A DNA stretch of 50,159 bases, from positions 1 through 50,159 of the forward strand of contig JABSQB010000001.1 of the NCBI GenBank assembly GCA_013214545.1. The letters run 5' to 3'. Origin of the DNA: Henriciella sp. (GTDB taxonomy: Bacteria > Pseudomonadota > Alphaproteobacteria > Caulobacterales > Hyphomonadaceae). The position numbers and the translations under genes are program-made. This document shows, piece after piece, positions 29,944 through 36,497 of the stretch; the stretch's first letter is position 1; each line of letters opens with the position of its first letter. The notes beneath the pieces were generated by a model that worked only from the letters and a program-made list of their open reading frames with translations, ran no database searches and was not told the DNA's origin.

Positions 29944-31512
29944 ATGGCCGATCCGTTAAAAGATTCCCTCACAGGTGCCGAAGCACTGGTCGCGACCTTG
30001 GCCGACAATGGCGTCACGGCCTGTTTCGCCAATCCAGGCACGTCAGAGATGCACCTCGTCACCGCGCTCGATGGCGAGCCGCGCATCCGTTCTGTCCTGT
30101 GCCTGTTTGAGGGCGTGGCGACGGGCGCTGCCGATGGCTATGCGCGCGTCTCAGGGACGCCGGCCATGACGCTGTTGCACCTTGGGGCGGGCTATCTGAA
30201 TGCGGGCGCGAACATCCACAATGCCGGCCGGGCGAACACGCCCATGATCAACGTCATTGGTGATCACGCGGTTCCGCACCTGCAATATGATGCACCGCTG
30301 ACCTCTGACATTGCGGGCCTTGCCGGACCGAACTCGCTCTGGCTGAAATCGGCAGACAAGGTTGAGGAAACCGGCGCCCTCGCATCTGAAGCCTATGCCG
30401 CAAGCTTTGGCCCGAAACCCGGGCCTGTGTCGCTTTTGCTGCCTGCCGATAGCGCCTGGCTTGAGGGCGGCGTGAAAGGTGATGTCGTTCAGGCGCCTAG
30501 CCTGAACCAGGTGAGCGAAACCGATATCAAGGCGGCCGCTGAAGCCATCGCCAAAGCCTCAAACCCGGTCATAATAATCAATGGCACCGCTTTGTCCGAA
30601 CCCGGCCTTCAAGCAGCGGCTCGCCTGAAAACAGCGGGTGTGAGGATCCTCACCGATACGTTCTATGCCAAGATGCGCCGCGGCGCTGGTGTGTTTGCGC
30701 CGGAGCGGATGCAGTATTTTGCCGAAGGCGCGATGGCGGATCTGGAAGGCAGCGATCTGATGATCCTCGCCGGTACCAGCGCGCCCGTGGCGTTCTTCTC
30801 TTATCCAGGAAAACCGAGCCTGCTCGTACCTGAAGGGTGCGATGTGCTTGAGCTCGGCGATGCCAGCACCGATAGTGCGCAATCTCTGACCGCGCTCGCT
30901 GACGAGATGGATGCATCAGAGGCGGCGCCGGTTGAGTCTCTGATTGAGCCAGACGCCCCGAGCGGCGACCTCACCGCGCAGAGCGTCGGTCAGAGCCTCG
31001 CGCGCCATATGCCAGAGAATGCCCTGGTTTCAGATGACGGCGTTTCCAATGGCTTACTGTCTTATCTGCCGACCCAGAATGCGCGGGCGCACGACTGGAT
31101 GATGCTGACCGGCGGTGCGATCGGGCAGGGGATGCCGCTAGCGCTTGGCGCGTCTCTGGCGGCGCCAGATCGTAAAGTCATTTGCCTGTCGGGTGACGGT
31201 GCTGGCATGTACACTAATCAGGCTTTGTGGAGCATGGCCCGAGAGGGCGCGGATGTGACGACCATTGTATTCGTCAATCACTCCTACCGGATTTTGAATA
31301 TTGAGCTCTACCGCACCGGCGCCGGTAATCCTGGCCCAACCGCGAAGAACATGCTGTCGATTGGTGGACCGGATATTGATTGGGTGCAGCTGTCGACCAG
31401 CATGGGTGTGCCTGCAGTCGAAGCGACCACGGCCGAAGAATTTGACGCGGCCCTGGCCGATGCCATTGCCGCGCCTGGACCACGCCTGATCGCTGCCGTC
31501 GTGCCGGGATGA
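29944..31512 (+). CDS. thiamine-diphosphate-dependent enzyme (acetolactate synthase-like)
   Basis: A 522-residue ThDP enzyme of the acetolactate synthase/benzoylformate decarboxylase type with three domains. The N-terminal Pyr domain has TACFANPGTSEMHLV and the cofactor-activating Glu in CLFEGVATGAADGYAR. The middle domain covers about 190-340. The PP domain carries the ThDP motif GDGAGMYTNQALWSMAREGA and VFVNHSYRILN. The family carries out decarboxylation or carboligation of 2-oxo acids; without a small regulatory subunit gene it is probably not the biosynthetic IlvB. The gene is 235 bases after the ligase, with a hairpin in between, and ends in a 14-base inverted repeat overlapping the stop. 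Confidence 0.88.
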   Translation: MADPLKDSLTGAEALVATLADNGVTACFANPGTSEMHLVTALDGEPRIRSVLCLFEGVATGAADGYARVSGTPAMTLLHLGAGYLNAGANIHNAGRANTPMINVIGDHAVPHLQYDAPLTSDIAGLAGPNSLWLKSADKVEETGALASEAYAASFGPKPGPVSLLLPADSAWLEGGVKGDVVQAPSLNQVSETDIKAAAEAIAKASNPVIIINGTALSEPGLQAAARLKTAGVRILTDTFYAKMRRGAGVFAPERMQYFAEGAMADLEGSDLMILAGTSAPVAFFSYPGKPSLLVPEGCDVLELGDASTDSAQSLTALADEMDASEAAPVESLIEPDAPSGDLTAQSVGQSLARHMPENALVSDDGVSNGLLSYLPTQNARAHDWMMLTGGAIGQGMPLALGASLAAPDRKVICLSGDGAGMYTNQALWSMAREGADVTTIVFVNHSYRILNIELYRTGAGNPGPTAKNMLSIGGPDIDWVQLSTSMGVPAVEATTAEEFDAALADAIAAPGPRLIAAVVPG

Positions 31513-31544
31513 GTGAGAGTTATGGGTAAAATCCCGGCACGACG
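31497..31544. terminator. convergent 14-base-pair stem-loop
   Basis: CGTCGTGCCGGGAT (31497-31510) and ATCCCGGCACGACG (31531-31544) are perfect inverse complements around a 20-base loop. The left arm includes the last codons and stop of the ThDP gene; the right arm ends nine bases before the 3' end of the convergent UrcA-like gene. No T-run follows, so it may act through the convergent transcripts or as a 3' mRNA protector. Confidence 0.6.
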
Positions 31545-31553
31545 CACCACGCA

Positions 31554-31901
31554 TTAACGCGCAGCGATTCGAACGGGCCTCACCAGTCGGCCGGTACGGG
31601 CTTCATGCAGTTCAGCGAGCTCCGGATTGCCGGTATGGGCGACGAACTTATCCAACATTGGCTGAACGCAGACGCGCTCCTGGACCCGGTGCATGGCACT
31701 GATTTGTCCATTCAGGTAGCAGGCTTTGCGGAAGACCTTTTTGGCGTGCCGATAGGTTTCAGCCGCGGGCGCATCCGGCGAGTAGGTCACGCGCGCTTCC
31801 ACTCTTTCAGAGAACGCGTTGGTTTCTGCAGCGGCGCTGGTCAGAGGGAGCGGCGTTGCGATTGCGAGGCCAAGGGCCACGATTGCGAATTGCAGTTTCA
31901 T
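31554..31901 (-). CDS. UrcA-like exported small protein
   Basis: A 115-residue protein with a Sec signal peptide (QFAIVALGLAIATPLPLTSAAAE) and a mature helical domain with VEARVTYSPDAPAAETYRHAKK, KACYLNG and RVCVQPMLDKFVAHTGNPEL. The two cysteines, 22 residues apart, and the VxYSP-start followed by an amphipathic helix resemble the UrcA family of periplasmic proteins, which are common in this group of bacteria and have no assigned function. I chose the ATG at 31901 because GAAGGAG lies six bases upstream; longer frames to 31949 are unlikely. Confidence 0.7.
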   Translation of the reverse strand: MKLQFAIVALGLAIATPLPLTSAAAETNAFSERVEARVTYSPDAPAAETYRHAKKVFRKACYLNGQISAMHRVQERVCVQPMLDKFVAHTGNPELAELHEARTGRLVRPVRIAAR

Positions 31902-32014
31902 AATCATCTCCTTCAAAACACTCATTGCGAGTGAGACGGGAGATGGCATGCGTCCCGGTCCGCTTAAATCGAGCTTGTCGACAGGCGCTCATGAGAAAAA
32001 ATCGAGGCGAGTGG

Positions 32015-32893
32015 TTAACCGCTAATCGGCTGGAGCGTGGCCAGTTCGCGCTCGAACCACTCTGCGATTTCTGTCACATCCCGACGTTTGCCAGCGCGCG
32101 GTGTCATCGCGATATGATATTGCCGCGACCAGTCCTTGAGCGGAACACCGACCGTTCGCAGGCGGCGGTGCATCACATGTTCGCGCAAAATGATCTCCGG
32201 TAAAAGCGCAATGCCCTGACAATTAAAAACGGCACTTAGCGTAATCAGGAAGTCTGAGATGATCAGTTTTGGACCGCTGCTCAGCGATATCTGCCCGGGC
32301 ACTGCGTCCCACTTGCTCCAGATATCTTCGGAAAAGACCTGGATCCGGCGTGTGGCCTTTGACTCGACATCCAGCTCAGGATGGCAGACAGCGATCAAAT
32401 CACTGGTGCCCAATGGTTGGCTGATCAAATGTTCCCAGTCGCCGGAGCCGTAACGGATGCTGAGGTCGACTTCCTCGCGCGTGTGGTCCAGCAACCGATC
32501 GGAGGTCAGGATATCGAGCTGCACATCCGGAAAGCTCGCTTCAAACTTGTCGAGCCGCGGCGCGAGAATGATCGCCGCGAAAGACGACAGAGTTGAGATG
32601 CGGATCCGCTGAGAGCGCGGAGGCCGGCGTTCGAAACGAGAGAACCCTGTCATCAACACGTCGAAGGCATTGAGCGTGGTCAGTTTGAGCGATTGTCCTT
32701 CGTCGGTCAGCTCGAGACCAGACGGTGTGCGCTCGAACAGTTTGGCACCAATAAAGTCTTCCAGCGCGATAATTTGCTTGCTGACCGCGCCCTGGGTCAC
32801 GCCCAGTTCTTCGGCGGCGCGAGACAGGTTGAGATGGCGAGACACAGCGTGAAACGCTTTGACGGCATTAAGGGGCGGAAGGCGATTGAGCAT
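32015..32893 (-). CDS. LysR family transcriptional regulator (GcvA-like)
   Basis: A 292-residue LysR regulator: N-terminal winged helix (LPPLNAVKAFHAVSRHLNLS and RAAEELGVTQGAVSKQIIALEDFIGAKLFERT) and a two-lobed periplasmic-binding-protein-like effector domain (about 92-285) with RISTLSSFAAIILAPRLDKF, VDLSIRYGSGDWEHL and GIALLPEIIL. The sequence style is that of the GcvA/AmpR subgroup. It does not stand divergent from an obvious target: the nearest divergent gene is the Sel1-like one 368 bases away. Its likely effector is unknown. Confidence 0.92.
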   Translation of the reverse strand: MLNRLPPLNAVKAFHAVSRHLNLSRAAEELGVTQGAVSKQIIALEDFIGAKLFERTPSGLELTDEGQSLKLTTLNAFDVLMTGFSRFERRPPRSQRIRISTLSSFAAIILAPRLDKFEASFPDVQLDILTSDRLLDHTREEVDLSIRYGSGDWEHLISQPLGTSDLIAVCHPELDVESKATRRIQVFSEDIWSKWDAVPGQISLSSGPKLIISDFLITLSAVFNCQGIALLPEIILREHVMHRRLRTVGVPLKDWSRQYHIAMTPRAGKRRDVTEIAEWFERELATLQPISG

Positions 32894-33071
32894 TTGAGCA
32901 GTTTAACAGACCAAAACCTCAAACGCGAAGATCCCACTCTTGAATATTGGTTTCATGGCGCAGAAATTTTCTCCGCCCAGCGATGAGAAAAATGCGAGCG
33001 CACGCAAACATGGCTAACGCGTTCATCGGCATTTTTCGCACCTGTCACGTCAAAATAGCTCAAAATCCGCT

Positions 33072-33149
33072 GAGTCCTTAACCGCGCGACCCGCGGGCGT
33101 TAACGAACTGCCTGTTTGGAGCGCTCAGCGTTAACCATACAGAAGAGTC
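33072..33149 (+). promoter_or_regulatory. upstream region with GANTC sites and a CtrA half-site
   Basis: GAGTC (33072-33076), TTAACC (33078-33083), TTAAC (33100-33104), TTAACCAT (33131-33138) and GAGTC (33145-33149) cluster within 78 bases, echoing the ctrA and flhF promoters. No full TTAA-N7-TTAA spacing is present. The rest of the 367-base gap 32894-33260 shows nothing else I can name besides the hairpins next to the gene. Confidence 0.4.
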
Positions 33150-33200
33150 TCTCCGGCAATCTCACCCCTGTCGCCGAGGAATTGGAGACAGTGATGGTGG

Positions 33201-33252
33201 GTGTCTCGAGACCTGGAAAACCAGGGTCGAGCACCTCTCGAAACGAGAGAGG
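33201..33252 (+). promoter_or_regulatory. structured mRNA leader hiding the ribosome site of the Sel1-like gene
   Basis: First hairpin: GTG-CTCGA-CCTGG (33201-33216, with small bulges), AAAA loop, CCAGG-TCGAG-CAC (33221-33234). Second hairpin: CCTCTCG (33234-33240) can pair either with CGAGAG (33244-33249) or, shifted, CCTCTC with GAGAGG (33247-33252). GAGAGG is the ribosome site eight bases before the ATG, so it is masked either way. This suggests translational control. Confidence 0.5.
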
Positions 33253-33260
33253 AAAAGAAG

Positions 33261-33539
33261 ATGCCTTATTCAGATATGGCAACCGATATCGCTCCTGAAA
33301 CCGGGCTGGAAGCAGCCACGGCGACCGGAAAAGAGCTGTACCGCGTGGGCCTGGCCTATTCAGAGGGTGTGGACTGCGAACAGGATCTGATCGCTGCGCA
33401 CAAATGGTTCAACCTGGCTGTGCTTAAAGGCTGTGATGACGCAAAGATTTGTCGTCAGGAAATGGCCGACATGCTCGCCAAGGAAGACATCAAGTCTGCC
33501 CTTGCTGCCGCGCGCGCCTGGTTGCAGCTGGCCAACTAA
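33261..33539 (+). CDS. Sel1-like repeat protein, short
   Basis: A 92-residue protein with one clear Sel1-type helical repeat (GLAYSEGVDCEQDLIAAHKW followed by FNLAVLKGCDDAKICRQEMA) and a second partial helix pair ending ARAWLQLAN. Sel1 repeats form alpha-solenoid scaffolds that bind other proteins. With only about one and a half repeats, it is probably an adaptor or self-associating unit. No signal peptide, so cytoplasmic. The ATG is preceded by GAGAGAGG. Its promoter carries GANTC and CtrA-like sites and its leader is structured, so it may be cell-cycle controlled. The stop overlaps the convergent lipoprotein gene by four bases. Confidence 0.72.
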   Translation: MPYSDMATDIAPETGLEAATATGKELYRVGLAYSEGVDCEQDLIAAHKWFNLAVLKGCDDAKICRQEMADMLAKEDIKSALAAARAWLQLAN

Positions 33540-33994
33540 TAGTTCGGCAAGCCGCGAAAGCTGCCAAACATGTCCGTGCCCTCATATTGAGGTGAGGGGC
33601 AGGGTGTGTTGTCACTCTCGGCTTCTGTGCGACAGGAGAGATCCTGAACCTGAACATTGAGTTCTGAACAGGGCTGCTCATACGCGTCGAACATATTCAG
33701 CTCGCTCGTCGTGCGGGCGACGCCGCTGTCTTTAAGATTGGCGAGGTTGATCCCGGAGCCGGTAATGTTATCGCCAACCACGAAATTGGCGTTCAGCAAA
33801 ATGTACTCTTCTGTGGTTCGCAAAGCATAGTGCACGTTCGGATTGCACTTGCCTTCTTCGACGTCCGGGTTGGCTTCAAACCGAACCAGCAACGTCTCTT
33901 CCCCTAAATCCGCATACGGATCGGCTGGCTCAGACCCGCCGCAGGCCGATACCAGAGCCGTCGCCAAGGCGATGCTTGCAAACTGTGTTTTCAT
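33536..33994 (-). CDS. lipoprotein of unknown function
   Basis: A 152-residue lipoprotein precursor (lipobox VSAC, acylated Cys18). The mature part contains RTTEEYILLNANFVVGDNIT, an SELNMFDAYEQPC segment, and further cysteines (KCNPN, SELNV region, SCRTE, TPCPS), pointing to disulfides. I do not recognise the family. I start it at the ATG 33994 where the signal peptide begins (GGGGA upstream). It follows chvI by 22 bases on the same strand, so it may be co-transcribed and part of the envelope-stress response that ChvI controls. Confidence 0.65.
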   Translation of the reverse strand: MKTQFASIALATALVSACGGSEPADPYADLGEETLLVRFEANPDVEEGKCNPNVHYALRTTEEYILLNANFVVGDNITGSGINLANLKDSGVARTTSELNMFDAYEQPCSELNVQVQDLSCRTEAESDNTPCPSPQYEGTDMFGSFRGLPNY

Positions 33995-34016
33995 TTTTGT
34001 CCCCACCAAATTGAAA

Positions 34017-34712
34017 CTAGCTTTCATTGTAGCGATAGCCGACCCCATACAGGGTCTCGATCGCATCAAATTCCTTATCGCTTTCGCGGAACTTTTTACG
34101 CAGCCGTTTGATGTGGCTGTCAATCGTCCGGTCATCGACATAGATCTGATCATCATACGCCGCGTCCATGAGATTATCGCGCGACTTCACATAGCCCGGG
34201 CGCTGCGCCAGAGCTTGCAGGATCAGAAACTCGGTCACGGTCAGGCGCACCGGATGACCATCCCACGAACAGGAATGCCGGTTCGGGTCGAGCGTCAGGC
34301 GCCCGCGGACAATCGGTTTGACGTCGCCATCCTCTGGCCCCGCATCGGATGAACGCGAGCGGCGCAGGACCGCTTTGACGCGCTCAGACAAGAGACGGTT
34401 GGAACAGGGCTTCCGGACGAAATCATCCGCGCCAATATTGAAGCCGATCACTTCGTCGATCTCTTCGTCTTTCGAGGTCAGGAAAATGACTGGCAGTTCA
34501 GACGTCTGGCGCAGACGCTTGAGCAACTCCATGCCGTCCATCTTGGGCATTTTCACATCCAGGATGGCGAGGTCCGGTGGACTGTCGGTGAGGGCACCAA
34601 GCGCGGTCAGACCGTCATGATAGGTGCGGACATTGTAACCTTCGGCTTCGAAGAAGATCTTCAGCGAAGCAACAATGTTCTCGTCATCATCTACAAGTGC
34701 AAGTGTGGTCAT
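34017..34712 (-). CDS. chvI: response regulator ChvI
   Basis: OmpR-type response regulator (231 aa) matching alphaproteobacterial ChvI closely: receiver domain with VDDDEN (7-12), Asp52 in [37 protein letters not shown] and, in place of KPF, KPC (101-103). The DNA-binding domain includes [40 protein letters not shown] and [10 protein letters not shown]. ChvI responds to envelope, acid or host-related stress through the kinase ChvG, often with ExoR. No ChvG, HprK or PTS gene is adjacent, so here it stands apart from its usual kinase. Upstream is a diguanylate cyclase, downstream a lipoprotein. I chose the ATG at 34712. Confidence 0.92.
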   Translation of the reverse strand: MTTLALVDDDENIVASLKIFFEAEGYNVRTYHDGLTALGALTDSPPDLAILDVKMPKMDGMELLKRLRQTSELPVIFLTSKDEEIDEVIGFNIGADDFVRKPCSNRLLSERVKAVLRRSRSSDAGPEDGDVKPIVRGRLTLDPNRHSCSWDGHPVRLTVTEFLILQALAQRPGYVKSRDNLMDAAYDDQIYVDDRTIDSHIKRLRKKFRESDKEFDAIETLYGVGYRYNES

Positions 34713-34888
34713 GGTCCAGCCCTTTGCTTTCAAACCCGATCCTGCGACATCCGGGCGAATATTTCGGCGGCTGTTGAACCATGGTTCGATGGCCACCGGA
34801 AGCCCCGGCTTTGTCGTTTCTGCACTGTTACGAGAATTTTAGGCGCAGATTTGCACCGAATGGGGCAATTTTGCGTTCTATTGCAGCG

Positions 34889-36067
34889 CTATGCGCGCAA
34901 CGGCTGTTCTTTGCGCGATGGTTTTGGCACGGCTGTGGTGCCAAAGGTGATGCACTGGCGCTTGCCGGCATCCTTGGCTTGGTAAAGCGCCTTGTCGGCC
35001 AAACTGAGCACCTTACTCGGCGTTGATCCATGGTTCGGGTACCGGGCATGGCCGATCGAGGCCGAGATGCGCAAAACCGTTTTGTCCCAAAGATAAGGCC
35101 GGCTGATAATCTCGATCAGGTATTCCGCATACTTTCGGATGCTGGCGAGCGTGCCATCGACATTCTCCAGCAGGATGACGAATTCGTCTCCGCCGAGACG
35201 CACCAGAAGATCTTCATCGTCGGTCACTTCACGCAGGCGCTCTGACAGCGCCTTGATCAGATAGTCACCGGCATTGTGGCCGAATGTGTCGTTCACAGCT
35301 TTAAAGCCATCCAGGTCGATCAGCAGGATGTCGAAGGTCTCGCCGGATTCCAGGGCGTCGAACCTTTGCTGCAGGCGAATACGATTGCCGAGACCCGACA
35401 AGGCGTCATGCGCCGCGAGATGAGACTGGTATTCCACCAGATCCAACAGCTGACGGTTCACCTTGTCGCTTTGCATGACCAGGGTCACCGCGGCGCCCCC
35501 ACAGCCAAGAATGGCGAGCAGGATCATGAAGGATGACATCAAGAGATCCGTGGTCGGATCGATGACGAATTCCGGCAGATAAGACCCGCTATAGGCAAGC
35601 CCGGTAATCCCGATGACAACCAACAGGTTCAGCGCGGTGAAAAGGATCGTGTCGCGCGCGCTCAGCAAGATTGCGGCGATCACCGGGAGGACCGGCAATA
35701 TGCCAATATGATAGCCGGTAACCCCGCCAGCGAAGGCAATCTCGCCCCAGACCAGGGCTGAGAAGGCTAGCAGCAAGATGCGCACCATGGGCTGCGGGCG
35801 TTCACTGAAAAGGCTGAATTTGAGACCCAGTGCGCAAATCGCAGCGCCGACGGTTCCGGTCGCAATGTTGAACAGCGCAGTCGATTCAAACCCGAGCTGA
35901 AACACCTGCAAAACCGTGTACAGCACGGTCATGAGCAGGCCAAAGCCGGCGACAAATACCATGCGTCGCCGATGGATGTCCTCCGTCGACAGAATGAAGC
36001 TGCCATCGTCTTTCACCAGCTTGGTGCTGGGAGACATAGCGCCGAGTAGGGTAAAGAAGCGTTTCAA
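34889..36067 (-). CDS. membrane diguanylate cyclase (GGDEF)
   Basis: A 392-residue protein with six or so membrane helices (about 37-58, 70-88, 95-113, 122-135, 140-158, 175-198), an MHYT/7TM-like sensor region, then a GGDEF domain (about 213-380) with DALSGLGNRIRLQQRF, LIDLDGFKAVNDTFGHNAGD and the active-site motif GGDEF (292-296). The allosteric I-site RxxD that normally precedes it by five residues reads DDED, so product inhibition is likely absent. It makes cyclic-di-GMP, the signal that in this lineage governs polar development, adhesion and motility. No EAL domain. It has a GATTC site upstream but no clear partner. Confidence 0.92.
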   Translation of the reverse strand: MKRFFTLLGAMSPSTKLVKDDGSFILSTEDIHRRRMVFVAGFGLLMTVLYTVLQVFQLGFESTALFNIATGTVGAAICALGLKFSLFSERPQPMVRILLLAFSALVWGEIAFAGGVTGYHIGILPVLPVIAAILLSARDTILFTALNLLVVIGITGLAYSGSYLPEFVIDPTTDLLMSSFMILLAILGCGGAAVTLVMQSDKVNRQLLDLVEYQSHLAAHDALSGLGNRIRLQQRFDALESGETFDILLIDLDGFKAVNDTFGHNAGDYLIKALSERLREVTDDEDLLVRLGGDEFVILLENVDGTLASIRKYAEYLIEIISRPYLWDKTVLRISASIGHARYPNHGSTPSKVLSLADKALYQAKDAGKRQCITFGTTAVPKPSRKEQPLRA

Positions 36068-36186
36068 ATTAGCGTCCCTGATTTGCCTGTGAATATAGGG
36101 CTGAGGCGATAACTTAGGGTTGATTTATCCGTGAAATTTTATCGATTCCTGCACGCCAAATGGAAACGAACACAGCGAGAACAGGC

Positions 36187-36215
36187 TTGACGCAGTAAGG
36201 CAGGTTCGGTACGGG
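36187..36215 (+). promoter_or_regulatory. promoter of the his leader
   Basis: TTGACG (36187-36192), a 17-base spacer and a weak -10 TACGGG (36210-36215) predict initiation about 36222-36223, at the A of the leader-peptide ATG. That would make the transcript leaderless, as known for rhizobial trpL. Confidence 0.5.
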
Positions 36216-36222
36216 CCGCGTC

Positions 36223-36261
36223 ATGAAAACGAAATTGCATCATCATCATCAACAGACCTGA
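36223..36261 (+). CDS. histidine leader peptide (HisL-like)
   Basis: A 12-codon open frame reading MKTKLHHHHQQT and stop: four consecutive CAT His codons (36238-36249) followed by CAA and CAG Gln codons. Runs of His codons in short peptides upstream of histidine genes are the mark of ribosome-mediated attenuation. The stop codon (36259-36261) is immediately before the antiterminator arm. No ribosome site is visible, which fits a leaderless message starting at the ATG. It precedes tRNA-Gln, hisS, hisZ and hisG. The double Gln codons in front of a tRNA-Gln gene are notable, but may be chance. Confidence 0.75.
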   Translation: MKTKLHHHHQQT

Positions 36262-36309
36262 CGCGCCCGACGAGGCGCGAACGATCTCGGTGCGCCTCAC
36301 GTTTTCATG
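36262..36309 (+). promoter_or_regulatory. his attenuator: antiterminator and terminator hairpins
   Basis: Antiterminator: CGCGCC (36262-36267) pairs with GGCGCG (36274-36279). Terminator: GAGGCGC (36272-36278) pairs with GCGCCTC (36292-36298), then ACGTTTTC. The two share 36274-36278 and exclude each other. A ribosome stalled on the His codons leaves 36262-36267 free and favours antitermination; one at the stop codon masks it and lets the terminator form. In addition CATGAAAACG (36222-36231, the leader start) is inversely complementary to CGTTTTCATG (36300-36309) over the T-run. Confidence 0.7.
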
Positions 36310-36324
36310 AAAATCCACCCCTCA

Positions 36325-36353
36325 TTGACGTGAATTCAGAGTGTCCACCGATC
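36325..36353 (+). promoter_or_regulatory. possible tRNA-Gln promoter
   Basis: TTGACG (36325-36330) with a weak -10 CCGATC at a 17-base spacing (36348-36353), nine bases before the tRNA. If used, the tRNA escapes the attenuator upstream. Confidence 0.35.
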
Positions 36354-36361
36354 CGACCTTT

Positions 36362-36435
36362 TGCCGGGTCGTCTAATGGTAGGACAACCGAATTTGACTC
36401 GGTCAATGCTGGTTCGATTCCAGCCCCGGCATCCA
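36362..36435 (+). tRNA. tRNA-Gln (anticodon TTG)
   Basis: A 74-base cloverleaf. Acceptor stem TGCCGGG and CCCGGCA, D-arm GTC-TAATGGTAG-GAC, anticodon stem ACCGA and TCGGT with loop ATTTGAC (anticodon TTG), T-arm GCTGG-TTCGATT-CCAGC, discriminator T and encoded CCA. The U1-A72 pair is typical of tRNA-Gln and is an identity element for both GlnRS and the GatCAB amidotransferase. It lies 53 bases after the attenuator and 63 before hisS, on the same strand. Confidence 0.95.
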
Positions 36436-36497
36436 AAGCTTCACACCAGCAGCGGCTTCGTTTAGACGGACCGCGACCCGAGACAAAGGCAATCGAA

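Noticed and set aside
36330-36497. Upstream in-frame extension of hisS through the tRNA-Gln gene
   Set aside because: The extension translates the tRNA; the HisRS family start is at 36498.
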